From NCBI GenBank assembly GCA_963662175.1, contig OY759219.1, positions 28,252,908-28,316,907 of the forward strand: DNA of 64,000 bases, in the 5' to 3' direction. Below the pieces are notes generated by a model. That model was not told the DNA's origin and searched no databases. It worked only from the letters and a program-made list of their open reading frames with translations. Below, piece by piece: positions 58,101 through 64,000 of the stretch (position 1 is the first letter of the stretch; every line of letters starts with the position of its first letter). The translations under genes and the position numbers were made by a program. The stretch comes from Aradus depressus. Its lineage: Eukaryota > Arthropoda > Insecta > Hemiptera > Aradidae.

Positions 58101-60154
58101 TTCAGGAATTATACTGCCTCTCACAAACCACGGTGCGTTGAGGCCTATCCGGAGGGGTTTTATTTTTAAATGTTTATAGTTTTCATTTAATTTTTTGCTT
58201 GCGTTGAACCAAATTGGGCAATTACATGTTAATAATGATGCGTAATTTACGTGTCGAGGTTAATGAGTGGGTAAGGTTGTGAGTCTTTGGTATCTTCTAA
58301 GTTGAGGAACGCGGACATATTGTGGAATAACTAGACTATATTGTGGAATAAATAGTTCATAACTAGACCTGACGATGGTATAAAGCCGAAACCGGTAGTT
58401 GTATATATATATATATCTTTAGTGGAATAGACAATATTTCAAAAATAAGTTTGTTTTATTCAGTCTTTGGTATGCTTGTGTAAGTTTTGATGTTATCTGC
58501 CATGTCTATGTGTTGCTGAGATATTTTAATGCTTGCTGTGAAGTATTTCAGTGAATATAGGTGTTGTTTTGACGTATTCGACGGAGATAAAAAAAAATTG
58601 GTTGATGATTTTGAGGAATTAAGATTAACTTCCAATTTGAAAATTAGGTTTGAGATGATGGAGACAGCTGACACATACATTACATCGGCAGTTATTGAAG
58701 TTGTTTTGAGCCCTCTCTGATTCCCATCTCCCCTTGGCATTCTGCGGAAAATTAATAAGAATTTTTGTTTATAGAGTTTTGAATTTACTTATGAAATTTC
58801 GTGTCAATACAATCCATTACAATGGCAGTTATTAGAGTTTTTGTGTTAAGCTTGAGACAGCCAGTCGTTCAATATGTAAAGATTCCTCGTTCCTGATTTC
58901 CCTCTCCTTGGATTCAATGACGATCACAGATTCGTCTTGGCACTCTCAGGGTTCTTCACGTTTCGGGTGTTATTTCATCCAAATCAGGAACCACAACTCT
59001 TCTAAATTGAATGTTGGTGTGTTTGCTTACACCCTAGAAACTCTTTTTAATTGTCACCTGAGGAATTATCTTTCCTCATAAAGTCATTTTTGAGTGGGAG
59101 ATTCAAAAATATATTTTATTTTATTCCTTTTTTTTTTCTCTTATTCAATTTATTATTATTTTTTATTACTTTTTATTCATTCTAAAAATTATTATTATAG
59201 TGTGAGTGTTGACTTCAGATAACATTTATTATTTCATTTAAACGTTAAATTATCTTTGTTTATATCATTTATTTATTATTATATTTATTTATTTAAATTT
59301 TTTTTTGTTTCTGTGTGTCTATTTATGCGAAATAAGTATCTTTTTGTAAATTGATTTAGAGAAATATGCTGCTTTCTCAGCTAAAGGTCATGGGTTTATT
59401 TGTAAATAAAACGAAACCCAGCCGAGGCCCTTAGTTTATTTTATCTGGGAGGTAAAATAAACTTAAGCACGCCATCCTTCGGATGGGACATTAAACGATG
59501 GTCCCGAGCCTGTATAATGTCAGGTACTCGTAAAAGACCCCTACCCTAGGTGAATAAAAATTTAGGGTAGGCAAAATTTAGGACTCTCATAGTAGAGTCG
59601 GACTCATGTCCACCAGTGACGAAAGAGCGCTCTGGTAGTAGGTATGACCACGTAGTTAAAGCCCGGGCATGAGTCATATAATAACTTAGTCTAGAGAAAT
59701 GAATGGATTGATCAGAAACAATTTTATTACAATGTACAATTTTCATATATCATATCGTATATTTCATTTATTAATAATAAGTATTATTGAATACTTTTCT
59801 GATAAAAATTAATAATATATGTTGATTTACAGGTACTTCGATTTGGTGGCTATTCACGGTCGTATGGATCCTTTGGTCAACATCGATCTAAGTCCTGAAA
59901 GAAAAGTAAAAGTAAATATAATATACGGTTCGAAATCTGAATCAAGATCTTTAGATGTATATCAGACTGTCATTGAGCTAAAACAGAAGTTGGAGTCATT
60001 TGCCAACCTACCAGCAGCCAAAATGCGCCTTTTCTATTTGGATCAAGACATGAAAATAATTCATGGGCCTGAAGAAATGAAATTTCCAAATAAACAATTG
60101 TACAGTTACAATATAAATAGTGGAGACGAAATTATTGTTGATTCTAAAAACTAA
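45588..60154 (+). CDS. TBCEL: Tubulin cofactor E-like protein (TBCEL), 6 coding exons
   Basis: Spliced CDS of 1356 nt, 451 residues: 45588-45821, 50137-50321, 53431-53540, 56479-56813, 57372-57541, 59833-60154. All junctions are GT..AG and phase-consistent. N-terminal segment (1-60) includes P-P-I-L-V-F-N-D-F-G-I, aligning with TBCEL. Leucine-rich repeats run about 61-320 (LDLAQNSL, LKFVNLSFNSL, LKNLILNG, LEELHLSLNGY, LDSLVLADC, LKFLNLNN, LVHLRIHGLPL). A ubiquitin-like domain spans about 369-451. TBCEL lacks the CAP-Gly domain of cofactor E and in other animals destabilises tubulin dimers; Drosophila mulet needs it to clear microtubules from spermatids. The ATG is preceded at 11 bases by an AG acceptor (45576), so 5' UTR is spliced. 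The protein is about 27 residues longer than the human one, owing to a Ser/His-rich insert in exon 4. Confidence 0.95.
45945..45990 (-). mobile_element. SINE-A scrap
   Basis: TTTACCTCCCAGATAAA then GGGCCTCGACTGGG, about 45 bp of the head-to-core junction. Confidence 0.5.
46225..46535. repeat. Inner palindrome
   Basis: ATTATCACTTCACTATTTG...AATGATGGGTAAAAT is matched inverted by TTTTAATACCCATCATT...CAAATAGTGAATTGATAAT, with a 110-bp spacer. Confidence 0.65.
46490..47350 (-). repeat. Repeat Z copy, minus
   Basis: Mirrors 3871-4825 without the 4332-4722 insertion (AATAATATGAATGCATTTTG, CATCAGCTGTTTTTA). A 26-bp unit AACTATATTTATTAGTATAA is duplicated at 46575-46620. Confidence 0.6.
47570..48393. 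other. No gene; intron 1
   Basis: (TA)n at 47575-47613. 47690-48040 is non-repetitive within the window. Nothing coding. Confidence 0.5.
48394..49003. mobile_element. MITE-like inverted-repeat element in intron 1
   Basis: Ends ATTGAGGTGCTCATTACAAA and inverse of ATTGAGGTGCTCATAAAAAA. Internal GACAAGGGTTGTTTTTG-type motifs recur three times (48598, 48815, 48972). Target duplication unclear; family unknown. Confidence 0.6.
49336..49612 (+). mobile_element. SINE-A, older subfamily
   Basis: GAGGGCGCCGGTAGTTCTGTGG head, box B GGGTTCAAAACCC, tail ATACTAATTAACTA. Confidence 0.82.
50137..50321 (+). CDS. TBCEL: TBCEL coding exon 2
   Basis: Residues 79-139 plus two bases of 140; acceptor TGATTTTAG, donor CCAAG|GTAACT. 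Encodes two leucine-rich repeats (LKFVNLSFNSL, LKNLILNGTYIDW). Confidence 0.93.
50395..50470 (-). mobile_element. ATT-tailed element 3' scrap
   Basis: (AAT)5 then AACATGTATTTCAGTTAAAA and ACATGGTAATGGGGT; decayed terminus of the 5818 family. Confidence 0.5.
50501..50815 (+). mobile_element. SINE-A, older subfamily
   Basis: Near complete; box B GGGTTCGAGACTC, core CGTCCTTCGGATGGGACG, tail ATAATAACTAACTA. Confidence 0.87.
50965..51252 (-). mobile_element. SINE-A, older subfamily, diverged
   Basis: GTTAGTTCGCTATTGTGAC tail, GCGATCTTGAGCTTAGTAGG head; many small changes. Confidence 0.82.
51256..52549. other. No gene; intron 2
   Basis: AT-rich. TTTATTTTCTGAGTTCAAA (51948) recurs inverted near 53175 (GAACTCAGAAAATAG), which may mark the outer ends of the piggyBac-derived element. 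Confidence 0.4.
52553..52600 (+). mobile_element. SINE-B tail fragment
   Basis: GGCTAATATGTATCGAGC, ATAAAGCC, then an A/C-rich tail; the 3' end of the 53927 family. Confidence 0.6.
52619..53016 (+). pseudogene. piggyBac-type transposase remnant
   Basis: Three pieces in successive frames. 52622-52732: an acidic N-terminal-like segment (NNFDPEDVDVLSECSETE). 52748-52870: Q-R-Q-T-R-R-W-L-L-F-M-N-L-I-D-I-A-V-I-N-A-F-V-L-W, the conserved piggyBac C-terminal block. 52867-53019: a tail with QQLPSTSKKSGR that normally precedes the Cys-rich end. The catalytic centre is deleted and frameshifts separate the parts. SINE-A 53025-53132 cuts off the end. Confidence 0.72.
53025..53132 (-). mobile_element. 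SINE-A head only
   Basis: TTTATTTTACCTCTCATATA to GAGCTACCGGCGCCC. Only head and first hairpin are present. Confidence 0.85.
53431..53540 (+). CDS. TBCEL: TBCEL coding exon 3
   Basis: Residues 140-176; acceptor after a T-rich tract TTTTTTTCAG, donor CACAG|GTAAAA. Encodes LEELHLSLNGY and a Glu-rich strand. Confidence 0.93.
53886..54160 (-). mobile_element. SINE-A 3' fragment split by SINE-B
   Basis: TTATTGTGATTCTAGCCC AGGCTTTAACTACAAGGTC, then SINE-B, then the duplicated AACTACAAGGTC and weak continuation. Confidence 0.65.
53927..54134 (+). mobile_element. SINE-B, full-length reference copy
   Basis: Head GGCCGTGCGGGCTAGAGCG resembles a Leu/Ser-type tRNA box A; box B is GGGTTCGAATCCCG. Body GAACTCCCTCCCGGGACC; end CATAAAGC-A(n) with GAAG interruptions. 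Perfect 12-bp duplication AACTACAAGGTC (53915-53926, 54135-54146). 208 bp with tail; unrelated to SINE-A past box B. Confidence 0.93.
54231..54500 (-). mobile_element. SINE-A, older, deleted
   Basis: GTTATTATGACTCATGTCC tail; TCGAACCCGCGATTTCGAGC head. The core is shortened. Confidence 0.8.
54733..54835 (+). repeat. Repeat W with decayed hammerhead-like module
   Basis: CTGACCATGGTG (core A/G change) then GAATAGATAATATTTCTG and AAGTTTGTTTTATT, parallel to 58366-58460. Confidence 0.5.
54985..55328 (-). mobile_element. SINE-A, full length
   Basis: AGGTTAGGTTTTATGAC tail to CGGCGCCCTC head, all hairpins intact. No target duplication was recognised, unlike other young copies. Confidence 0.92.
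55475..55560 (+). repeat. Repeat X fragment
   Basis: TATATCCAGAACTTGATAGG and GGGGTGGCACAT. Confidence 0.5.
55561..55925 (-). mobile_element. ATT-tailed Penelope-like element, truncated
   Basis: (AATA)n TTTATTTCCGTTAAACC end; module at 55896-55922 keeps the GGGACGT/ACGTCCC stem but GAAA is GTAA. Ends just past the module. Confidence 0.58.
56094..56255 (-). repeat. Repeat X terminal part
   Basis: TCACCGGCTACGTACTTCCC and ATTCATTACATCGGCAGTT. Confidence 0.7.
56262..56435 (+). repeat. Repeat W
   Basis: ATGGTAAGCCGAAAACGG (remnant module) then GGAATTAGACAATATAAG; near-identical to 11-125. Lies 40 bp upstream of exon 4. Confidence 0.55.
56479..56813 (+). CDS. TBCEL: TBCEL coding exon 4
   Basis: Residues 177-288; acceptor TTGTTTGCAG, donor TTTGAG|GTATTA. 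Three leucine-rich repeats plus a low-complexity Ser/Pro/His/Glu segment (about 211-246, SSPSSSPDHPDHLHQP...) absent from vertebrate TBCEL. Confidence 0.94.
57372..57541 (+). CDS. TBCEL: TBCEL coding exon 5
   Basis: Residues 289-344 plus two bases of 345; acceptor TTTTGTTTAG, donor GAAAG|GTATTT. Contains R-R-Q-L-L-T-A-R-L-P-N and the E-R-A-F-I-R-H-Y helix, both conserved in TBCEL and TBCE. Confidence 0.94.
57663..57921. mobile_element. MITE with 36-bp TIRs in intron 5
   Basis: AATTGAGTGGTTGACGCGAA at left and inverted at right, continuing AAAGGTT. 259 bp, GC-richer than the intron. Target duplication not resolved. Confidence 0.75.
58363..58404 (+). ncRNA. Hammerhead-like module in W
   Basis: CTGACGA (58369-58375), extra T, GG..CC short stem, GAAA (58388-58391), CCGG as self-complementary stem III, then TAG. 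Stem II is short, so this is weaker than the 6153 and 28933 examples. Confidence 0.3.
58366..58460 (+). repeat. Repeat W, with intact-looking module
   Basis: Module 58369-58400 then (TA)n, GTGGAATAGACAATATTTC and AAGTTTGTTTTATT. Confidence 0.55.
58675..58855 (-). repeat. Repeat X, two sub-repeats
   Basis: ACATTACATCGGCAGTTATT and ATTACAATGGCAGTTATTAG, about 127 bp apart, showing the sub-repeat period. Confidence 0.7.
58860..59364. other. No feature; intron 5
   Basis: Unique sequence then T-rich low complexity from 59100. Confidence 0.5.
59365..59690 (+). mobile_element. SINE-A, older, with internal insertion
   Basis: Box B is interrupted: TGGGTTTATTTGTAAATAAA then ACGAAACCC. The core and 3' part are regular; tail ATATAATAACTTAG. 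Confidence 0.82.
59833..60154 (+). CDS. TBCEL: TBCEL coding exon 6
   Basis: Residues 345-451 and TAA. Acceptor GTTGATTTACAG. Carries H-G-R-M-D-P-L-V and the ubiquitin-like domain (KVKVNIIYG ... FYLDQ ... GDEIIVDSK), in which TBCEL interacts with proteasomal machinery by analogy with the family. Confidence 0.95.
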
Positions 60155-60849
60155 TATCCCCATTTGGTGATGAAAGAATAGTTTGTCAAGAGAACGACCT
60201 GGGTTGGGTCATTATGTTCGGAATATTCTCTTTTCTAACATTTGTAGAATATGTAGAACGTTATGTAGAGTGGATATGGATGAGTTCTGGAGATCCGAAG
60301 ACCCTATTAAACAAGTGTTTCAAGTCGGTCTCCTCCCCCTTCATGTATATCTGCAAAACTATTGTTGTTATAATACTGAAATTTTGCACAAAATTAATGG
60401 ATATGTAAACCTAGCGATACATCAGTTGAGGAAAAAAAAAAATTTTTGATAGAAAGCAAATATTTAAGCTAAAAAAATATAGTATTTTCAAAAGTTATGG
60501 AATCTTTATATAATATATTAAATTATTTTGTTTATATAACTAACTAATTCGAGATATTGAGGCTCACATATTGTTTTTAGTGCTTTTATAAAAAGTAAAT
60601 GAAAATATTGATAACCAATTTTTTTTTTCTTAATTTCTTCTACTATCCTATTCGATTCGAAACTATAAAAAAAGTGGTTTTCATGACTAAATGCAATAGC
60701 TTAGACGGAAAATACGTATCAGAACATCATAATTATTAAATGTGTTAATTAATAAATCAACGCAATGTTCGCCTTTGGAACCCTTCAGTGTGTGATCAAT
60801 TATACTTCTCTGTTATTTTTTTTACAATTCTTCATTAAAATTGATAATA
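60155..60849 (+). other. Probable TBCEL 3' UTR and downstream
   Basis: Non-repetitive AT-rich sequence after the stop. AATAAA at 60751-60756 is a possible polyadenylation signal; no transcript evidence. Confidence 0.4.
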
Positions 60850-60861
60850 TATAAATAGAAA

Positions 60862-61197
60862 GAGAGCGCCGGTAGCTCAGTGGTATGCGTGCTTGCCTTC
60901 TGAGCTCAAGTTCGTGGGTTCGAAACCCAACCGAGGCCCTTAATTTATTTGTAAAATAAACTTAAGCACGCCGTCTTTCGGATGGGACGTTAAGTGATGG
61001 TCCTGAGCCTGTACGATGTCAGATACTCGTTAAAGACACCTACCCCACATGAAGAAAAATTTAGACTAGGCAAAATTTAGGACTCTCACAGTAGAGTCGG
61101 GCTCATGTCCACCAGAGTGACGAAAGAGCGCTCTGGTAGTAGGCGATATTAACTCGTAGTTAAAGCCCGGGCATGAGTCATAAAACCTAACCTAATC
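60862..61197 (+). mobile_element. SINE-A, full length
   Basis: Head GAGCGCCGGTAGCTCAGTGG, box B GGGTTCGAAACCC, tail AACCTAACCTAATC. Perfect duplication TATAAATAGAAA (60850-60861, 61198-61209). Confidence 0.96.
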
Positions 61198-61209
61198 TAT
61201 AAATAGAAA

Positions 61210-61869
61210 TATTAAATTGAAAACTTTTATTTGGTTCGTTAGAAGCACACCAGATTGGTACATTATATGTATAACCAGTTAACGTTATCAGGAATATTCT
61301 ACTGACCCAACCCTGAGAACGACGCAAGTTAGGCTAGGTAAATGGGATCTTTTACTAGATCTCTCTCTATCTTAGCTTCTCTTCGATCCGTGATATGGCG
61401 AACATTGGTCGTTCTCTCAGCGAGTTTGGAAAATATATTTTTAAAGGAATGTATACCTAATAAATTTAATATTTCATTATGTGTATTAACGGTACTTATA
61501 CTACCTAGTGGTTATACAGTATAGTTAAACATATACAAACCACATTAGTATCTATTATTATTATATACAATTAATTTTAGTGATTGATATTGTTCTAATG
61601 TTTAATCAATGTAAGTGTGTGAACAAGTTTTGTCTATTTACTCTACATTAGAGGATATTTTTAAGATGTAATAAAAATATAATTTTTTTTTTTTGGTAAC
61701 AATTATTTTTTTATGATATAAAAAAAAATTGGAACATTTCACAATCAAGAATGACTGAAATTTGGTAGACTTGGGCCATTTATGACCATATTCTTGCTTA
61801 CGTCCATATTTTCTACAGTCACAGAAGGAAGGATGGCTCTCTACAGGTTGTCACTCTTCTCTAACCTAT
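61210..61869. other. No gene recognised
   Basis: A 60-codon frame at 61342-61524 lacks any domain; the rest is AT-rich. Confidence 0.5.
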
Positions 61870-62448
61870 TAGTCCAAGCTCCCCTGGCACAAAAAGGTAC
61901 CCCATCGAACACCTTAAATTTGAAAGGAGAAAATGCTTGGAAAACATGTAAAAAACATGTTACGCCCCCTAGACTAGTAAAAATTTGATATTTAAGAACT
62001 TACTGAATTTTTGAAATTCGCAAAAGAAAAAAAATTTATTTTTTAAAACATCTTTAGAAATTTAGTCTAAAGTAAATAATGTATCGTTTTTGAAAAAATT
62101 GGTCCTGCTGACAATTTTTGTTAATTTTTTTTTTACCTCTTGGCCTTGGCAACCAAATTTTGAAATTAAAAAATTTTGGCACGGCGCTTAAAAATTAAGT
62201 TTGTCATAGTAAAAAACACTTTTTCGCTGACAGACCAATTTTTATGCATAAAATAAATCTCAAAGTTGATTTCAGAAAAAAAATTAAGGTGGTGTTTTAA
62301 CGCGGCCGCCGTAGAAGCTTATTTGTTTAAAAAACACATTGGCACGGCGCTTAAAAATTAAGTTTGACATAGTAAAAAACATAGGTTTTATATTCAAGCA
62401 GCTTTTTACTTACTCGCAATTTTTATTCATAAATTTCTTTTTACGTTG

Positions 62449-62488
62449 TCAGACGTTTCGGGTTAATACTTCCCATCTTCAGTGAAAT
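62449..62488 (-). ncRNA. Hammerhead-like module in U, copy 1
   Basis: Minus strand: CTGAAGA (62476-62482), extra T, GGG..CCC with loop AAGTATTAA, GAAA (62456-62459), CGTC then TGACA. Stem I TTTCA/TGACA with one mismatch; GTC is a canonical cleavage triplet. Confidence 0.4.
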
Positions 62489-62659
62489 TTCACATCTCAT
62501 TAATCTGAATAATCTATCTTCTTCTTGGATGTCGCTGCCATCCATCTTTAAATTTCTTCAATAATGTGTAAGGAGCATATAGTTTATCATAGGTTTTATA
62601 TTCAAGCAGCTTTTTTCTTACTCCCAATTTTTATTCATAAATTTCTTTTTACGTTGTCA

Positions 62660-62696
62660 GAGGTTTCGGGTTAATACTTCCCGTCTTCAGTGAAAT
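62660..62696 (-). ncRNA. Hammerhead-like module in U, copy 2
   Basis: CTGAAGA (62684-62690), CGGG..CCCG option for stem II, GAAA, CCTC. Triplet CTC replaces GTC. Confidence 0.35.
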
Positions 62697-62900
62697 TTCA
62701 CATCTCATTAATCTGAATAATTAATAGGAAATAATTATATAAGAAATTTATGAATAAAAATTGGGAGTAAGAAAAAAGCTGCTTGAATATAAAACCTATG
62801 ATAAACTATATGCTCCTTACACATTATTGAAGAAATTTAAAGATGGACGGCAGCGACATCCAAGAAGAAGATAGATTATTCAGATTAATGAGATGTGAAA

Positions 62901-62946
62901 TTTCACTGAAGATGGGAAGTATTAACCCGAAACGTCTGACAACGTA
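62901..62946 (+). ncRNA. Hammerhead-like module in U, inverted copy
   Basis: CTGAAGA 62906-62912, GAAA 62929-62932, CGTC then TGACA; same as copy 1 on the opposite strand. Confidence 0.4.
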
Positions 62947-63740
62947 AAAAGAAATTTATGAATAAAAATTGGGAGTAAGAAAAAAGCTGCTTGAATATAA
63001 AACCTATGATAAACTATTTGCTCCTTACACATTATTGAAGAAATAGTAAAAAACATTTTTTCAATGACAGACCAATTTTTATGCAAAAAGAAAATCTCAT
63101 GCTGTGCATTCAAAATTAAGTCTTGACAAGGTCTTTAACAAAAATTTCCAGCCAGACAAGTTTTAATAGATAGGGGAGATCTCAAACTTCATTCTAAAAC
63201 AAAAACCAAAGAGGTGTTATGAAGTGTACTTTCATGAAAAAAATAATTTACAAGAAAAGGTCTGTTAAATGTCAATTAACAAAAATTGTCAGCCAGGCAA
63301 ATTTTTTCAAAAACAATACATTATTTGCCATAGACTGTGTAAATTTCAAGCAGGTGTTTTAAAAAATCAATTAATTTTTTCAGCTAATTTCAAAAATGTA
63401 TTAAAAATGGTGATTAACAAATTATTACTAGTCTGGCGGCCGTAACATGTTTTCCAACCATTTTCACCTTTCAAATTTGAGGTGTTCGATGGGGTACCTT
63501 TTTGTGACATGGGAGCTTGGACTATACGTGAAAAAATTACTATAATTTAAATAATTAAACTATAAATACAATTAACCTTTATTTTTTTAGACTTGGACCC
63601 GAGCTGACACATTACCAAAAGGACTTGTTAGTCCACTAGGAAGGCTTTACATTTCAGTTTTATGCATTGTTTTCAAATTAACCTTATTATTTTTTCGAGA
63701 ATATAGATCAAAATACATGGACGCCATGTTGGAACAAATA

Positions 63741-63985
63741 GTTATTGTGACTCATGCCCGGGCATTAATTTCGAGGTCTTATCTCCTACTACCAGAGCGC
63801 TCTGGTGAACATGAGCCTGACTATGGAAGTCCTAAATTTTGCCTATCTAGGGTAGGGGCCCTTAACGAATACCTGACATGGTACAGCCTCCGGAGCATCA
63901 CATAACTTCCCATTCGAATCTAAGGGCCTCGGCCGAGTTTCGAACCCGCGATCTTGAGCTCAGAAGACAAGCACTTAATTCATTT
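63741..63985 (-). mobile_element. SINE-A, older, truncated near window end
   Basis: TTATTGTGACTCATGCCCGG tail, core reduced, GCGATCTTGAGCTCAGAAG head, lost before box A. Confidence 0.82.
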
Positions 63986-64000
63986 AACAGTAATTATCTT

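Larger units (their letters stand above)
62389..63040. mobile_element. Penelope-like inverted/direct repeat array
   Basis: Unit U (AGGTTTTATATTCAAGCAGC ... TCATTAATCTGAATA) occurs at 62389-62510 and 62593-62720 in one orientation and twice inverted (about 62750-62800 partial, 62870-63010). A spacer unit (TCTTCTTCTTGGATGTCG ... GGAGCATATAGTTTATC) lies between copies in both orientations. The whole is a palindrome around 62725-62745. Confidence 0.7.
61870..63524. mobile_element. Long-TIR element hosting Penelope-like repeats
   Basis: TIRs of about 110 bp: TAGTCCAAGCTCCC, GGTACCCCATCGAACACC, AAATTTGAAAGG, AACATGT and AGACTAGTAA in both arms. The inner unit GGCACGGCGCTTAAAAATTA occurs twice (62180, 62341). 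No transposase. Target duplication unclear. Insertion of the 62389-63040 array is nested within it. Confidence 0.8.

Noticed and set aside
60183..60449. 88-codon frame after TBCEL
   Set aside because: It lies in the probable 3' UTR and has no recognisable domain or splice context.
60862..60940. tRNA gene (boxes A and B present)
   Set aside because: It is the head of SINE-A, with the same body and target duplications; the cloverleaf is imperfect and no anticodon could be assigned.
62389..63040. CRISPR-like array
   Set aside because: The repeats are long, few, inverted as well as direct, and in a eukaryotic transposon setting.

Overview
The window looks like AT-rich insect nuclear DNA. The signs are R1-type and Jockey-type LINE remnants, mariner, hAT, PIF/Harbinger and piggyBac remnants, SINE tails made of the arthropod telomere-type pentamer (AACCT/TTAGG), and one intron-containing gene with an animal orthologue. 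No species can be named from the sequence alone. No bacterial or viral genes, operons, CRISPR arrays or authentic tRNA/rRNA genes were seen.

The only host gene I can support is a six-coding-exon gene on the + strand (45588-60154). It encodes a 451-residue tubulin cofactor E-like protein (TBCEL; 'mulet' in Drosophila): leucine-rich repeats, then a C-terminal ubiquitin-like domain, with no CAP-Gly domain. All five coding introns have GT..AG ends and the phases join without error. An AG acceptor 11 bases before the ATG shows that at least one untranslated exon lies upstream. A non-repetitive, GC-richer patch ending in a strong donor at 32374 is a candidate for it, but this is inference.

Nearly everything else is transposon-derived. 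SINE-A, a tRNA-headed family of about 340 bp, has some 30 copies on both strands, and several are flanked by perfect 10-12 bp target duplications. SINE-B is a second tRNA-headed family of about 205 bp. Repeat X is the most abundant unit: about 480 bp, unclassified, built of three internal sub-repeats and often arranged head-to-head. Families W, Z and V and several Penelope-like or LINE tails make up the rest. DNA transposons include four hAT elements with near-perfect 8-bp target duplications, a deleted PIF/Harbinger element, a dead mariner, a piggyBac fragment and several unclassified inverted-repeat elements.

Layout: 1-11.9 kb holds LINE, SINE and X debris. 11.9-15.3 kb is a mariner broken by a SINE and by two nested TAA-duplicating elements. 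15.4-31.6 kb holds X pairs, hAT elements, an unknown element with an intact first transposase-like exon, and a 580-bp palindrome. 32.1-32.4 kb is the candidate upstream exon. 33.6-45.5 kb holds a Jockey LINE, a 300-bp (TA)n tract, an X array and a hAT with a transposase C-terminus. 45.6-60.2 kb is TBCEL with repeat-filled introns. 61.9-63.5 kb is a long-TIR element containing a complex Penelope-like inverted array.

The most interesting signal is a hammerhead-ribozyme-like module (CTGANGA, hairpin, GAAA) that recurs in at least four otherwise unrelated repeat families here, together with the strong tendency of these families to lie as palindromes.
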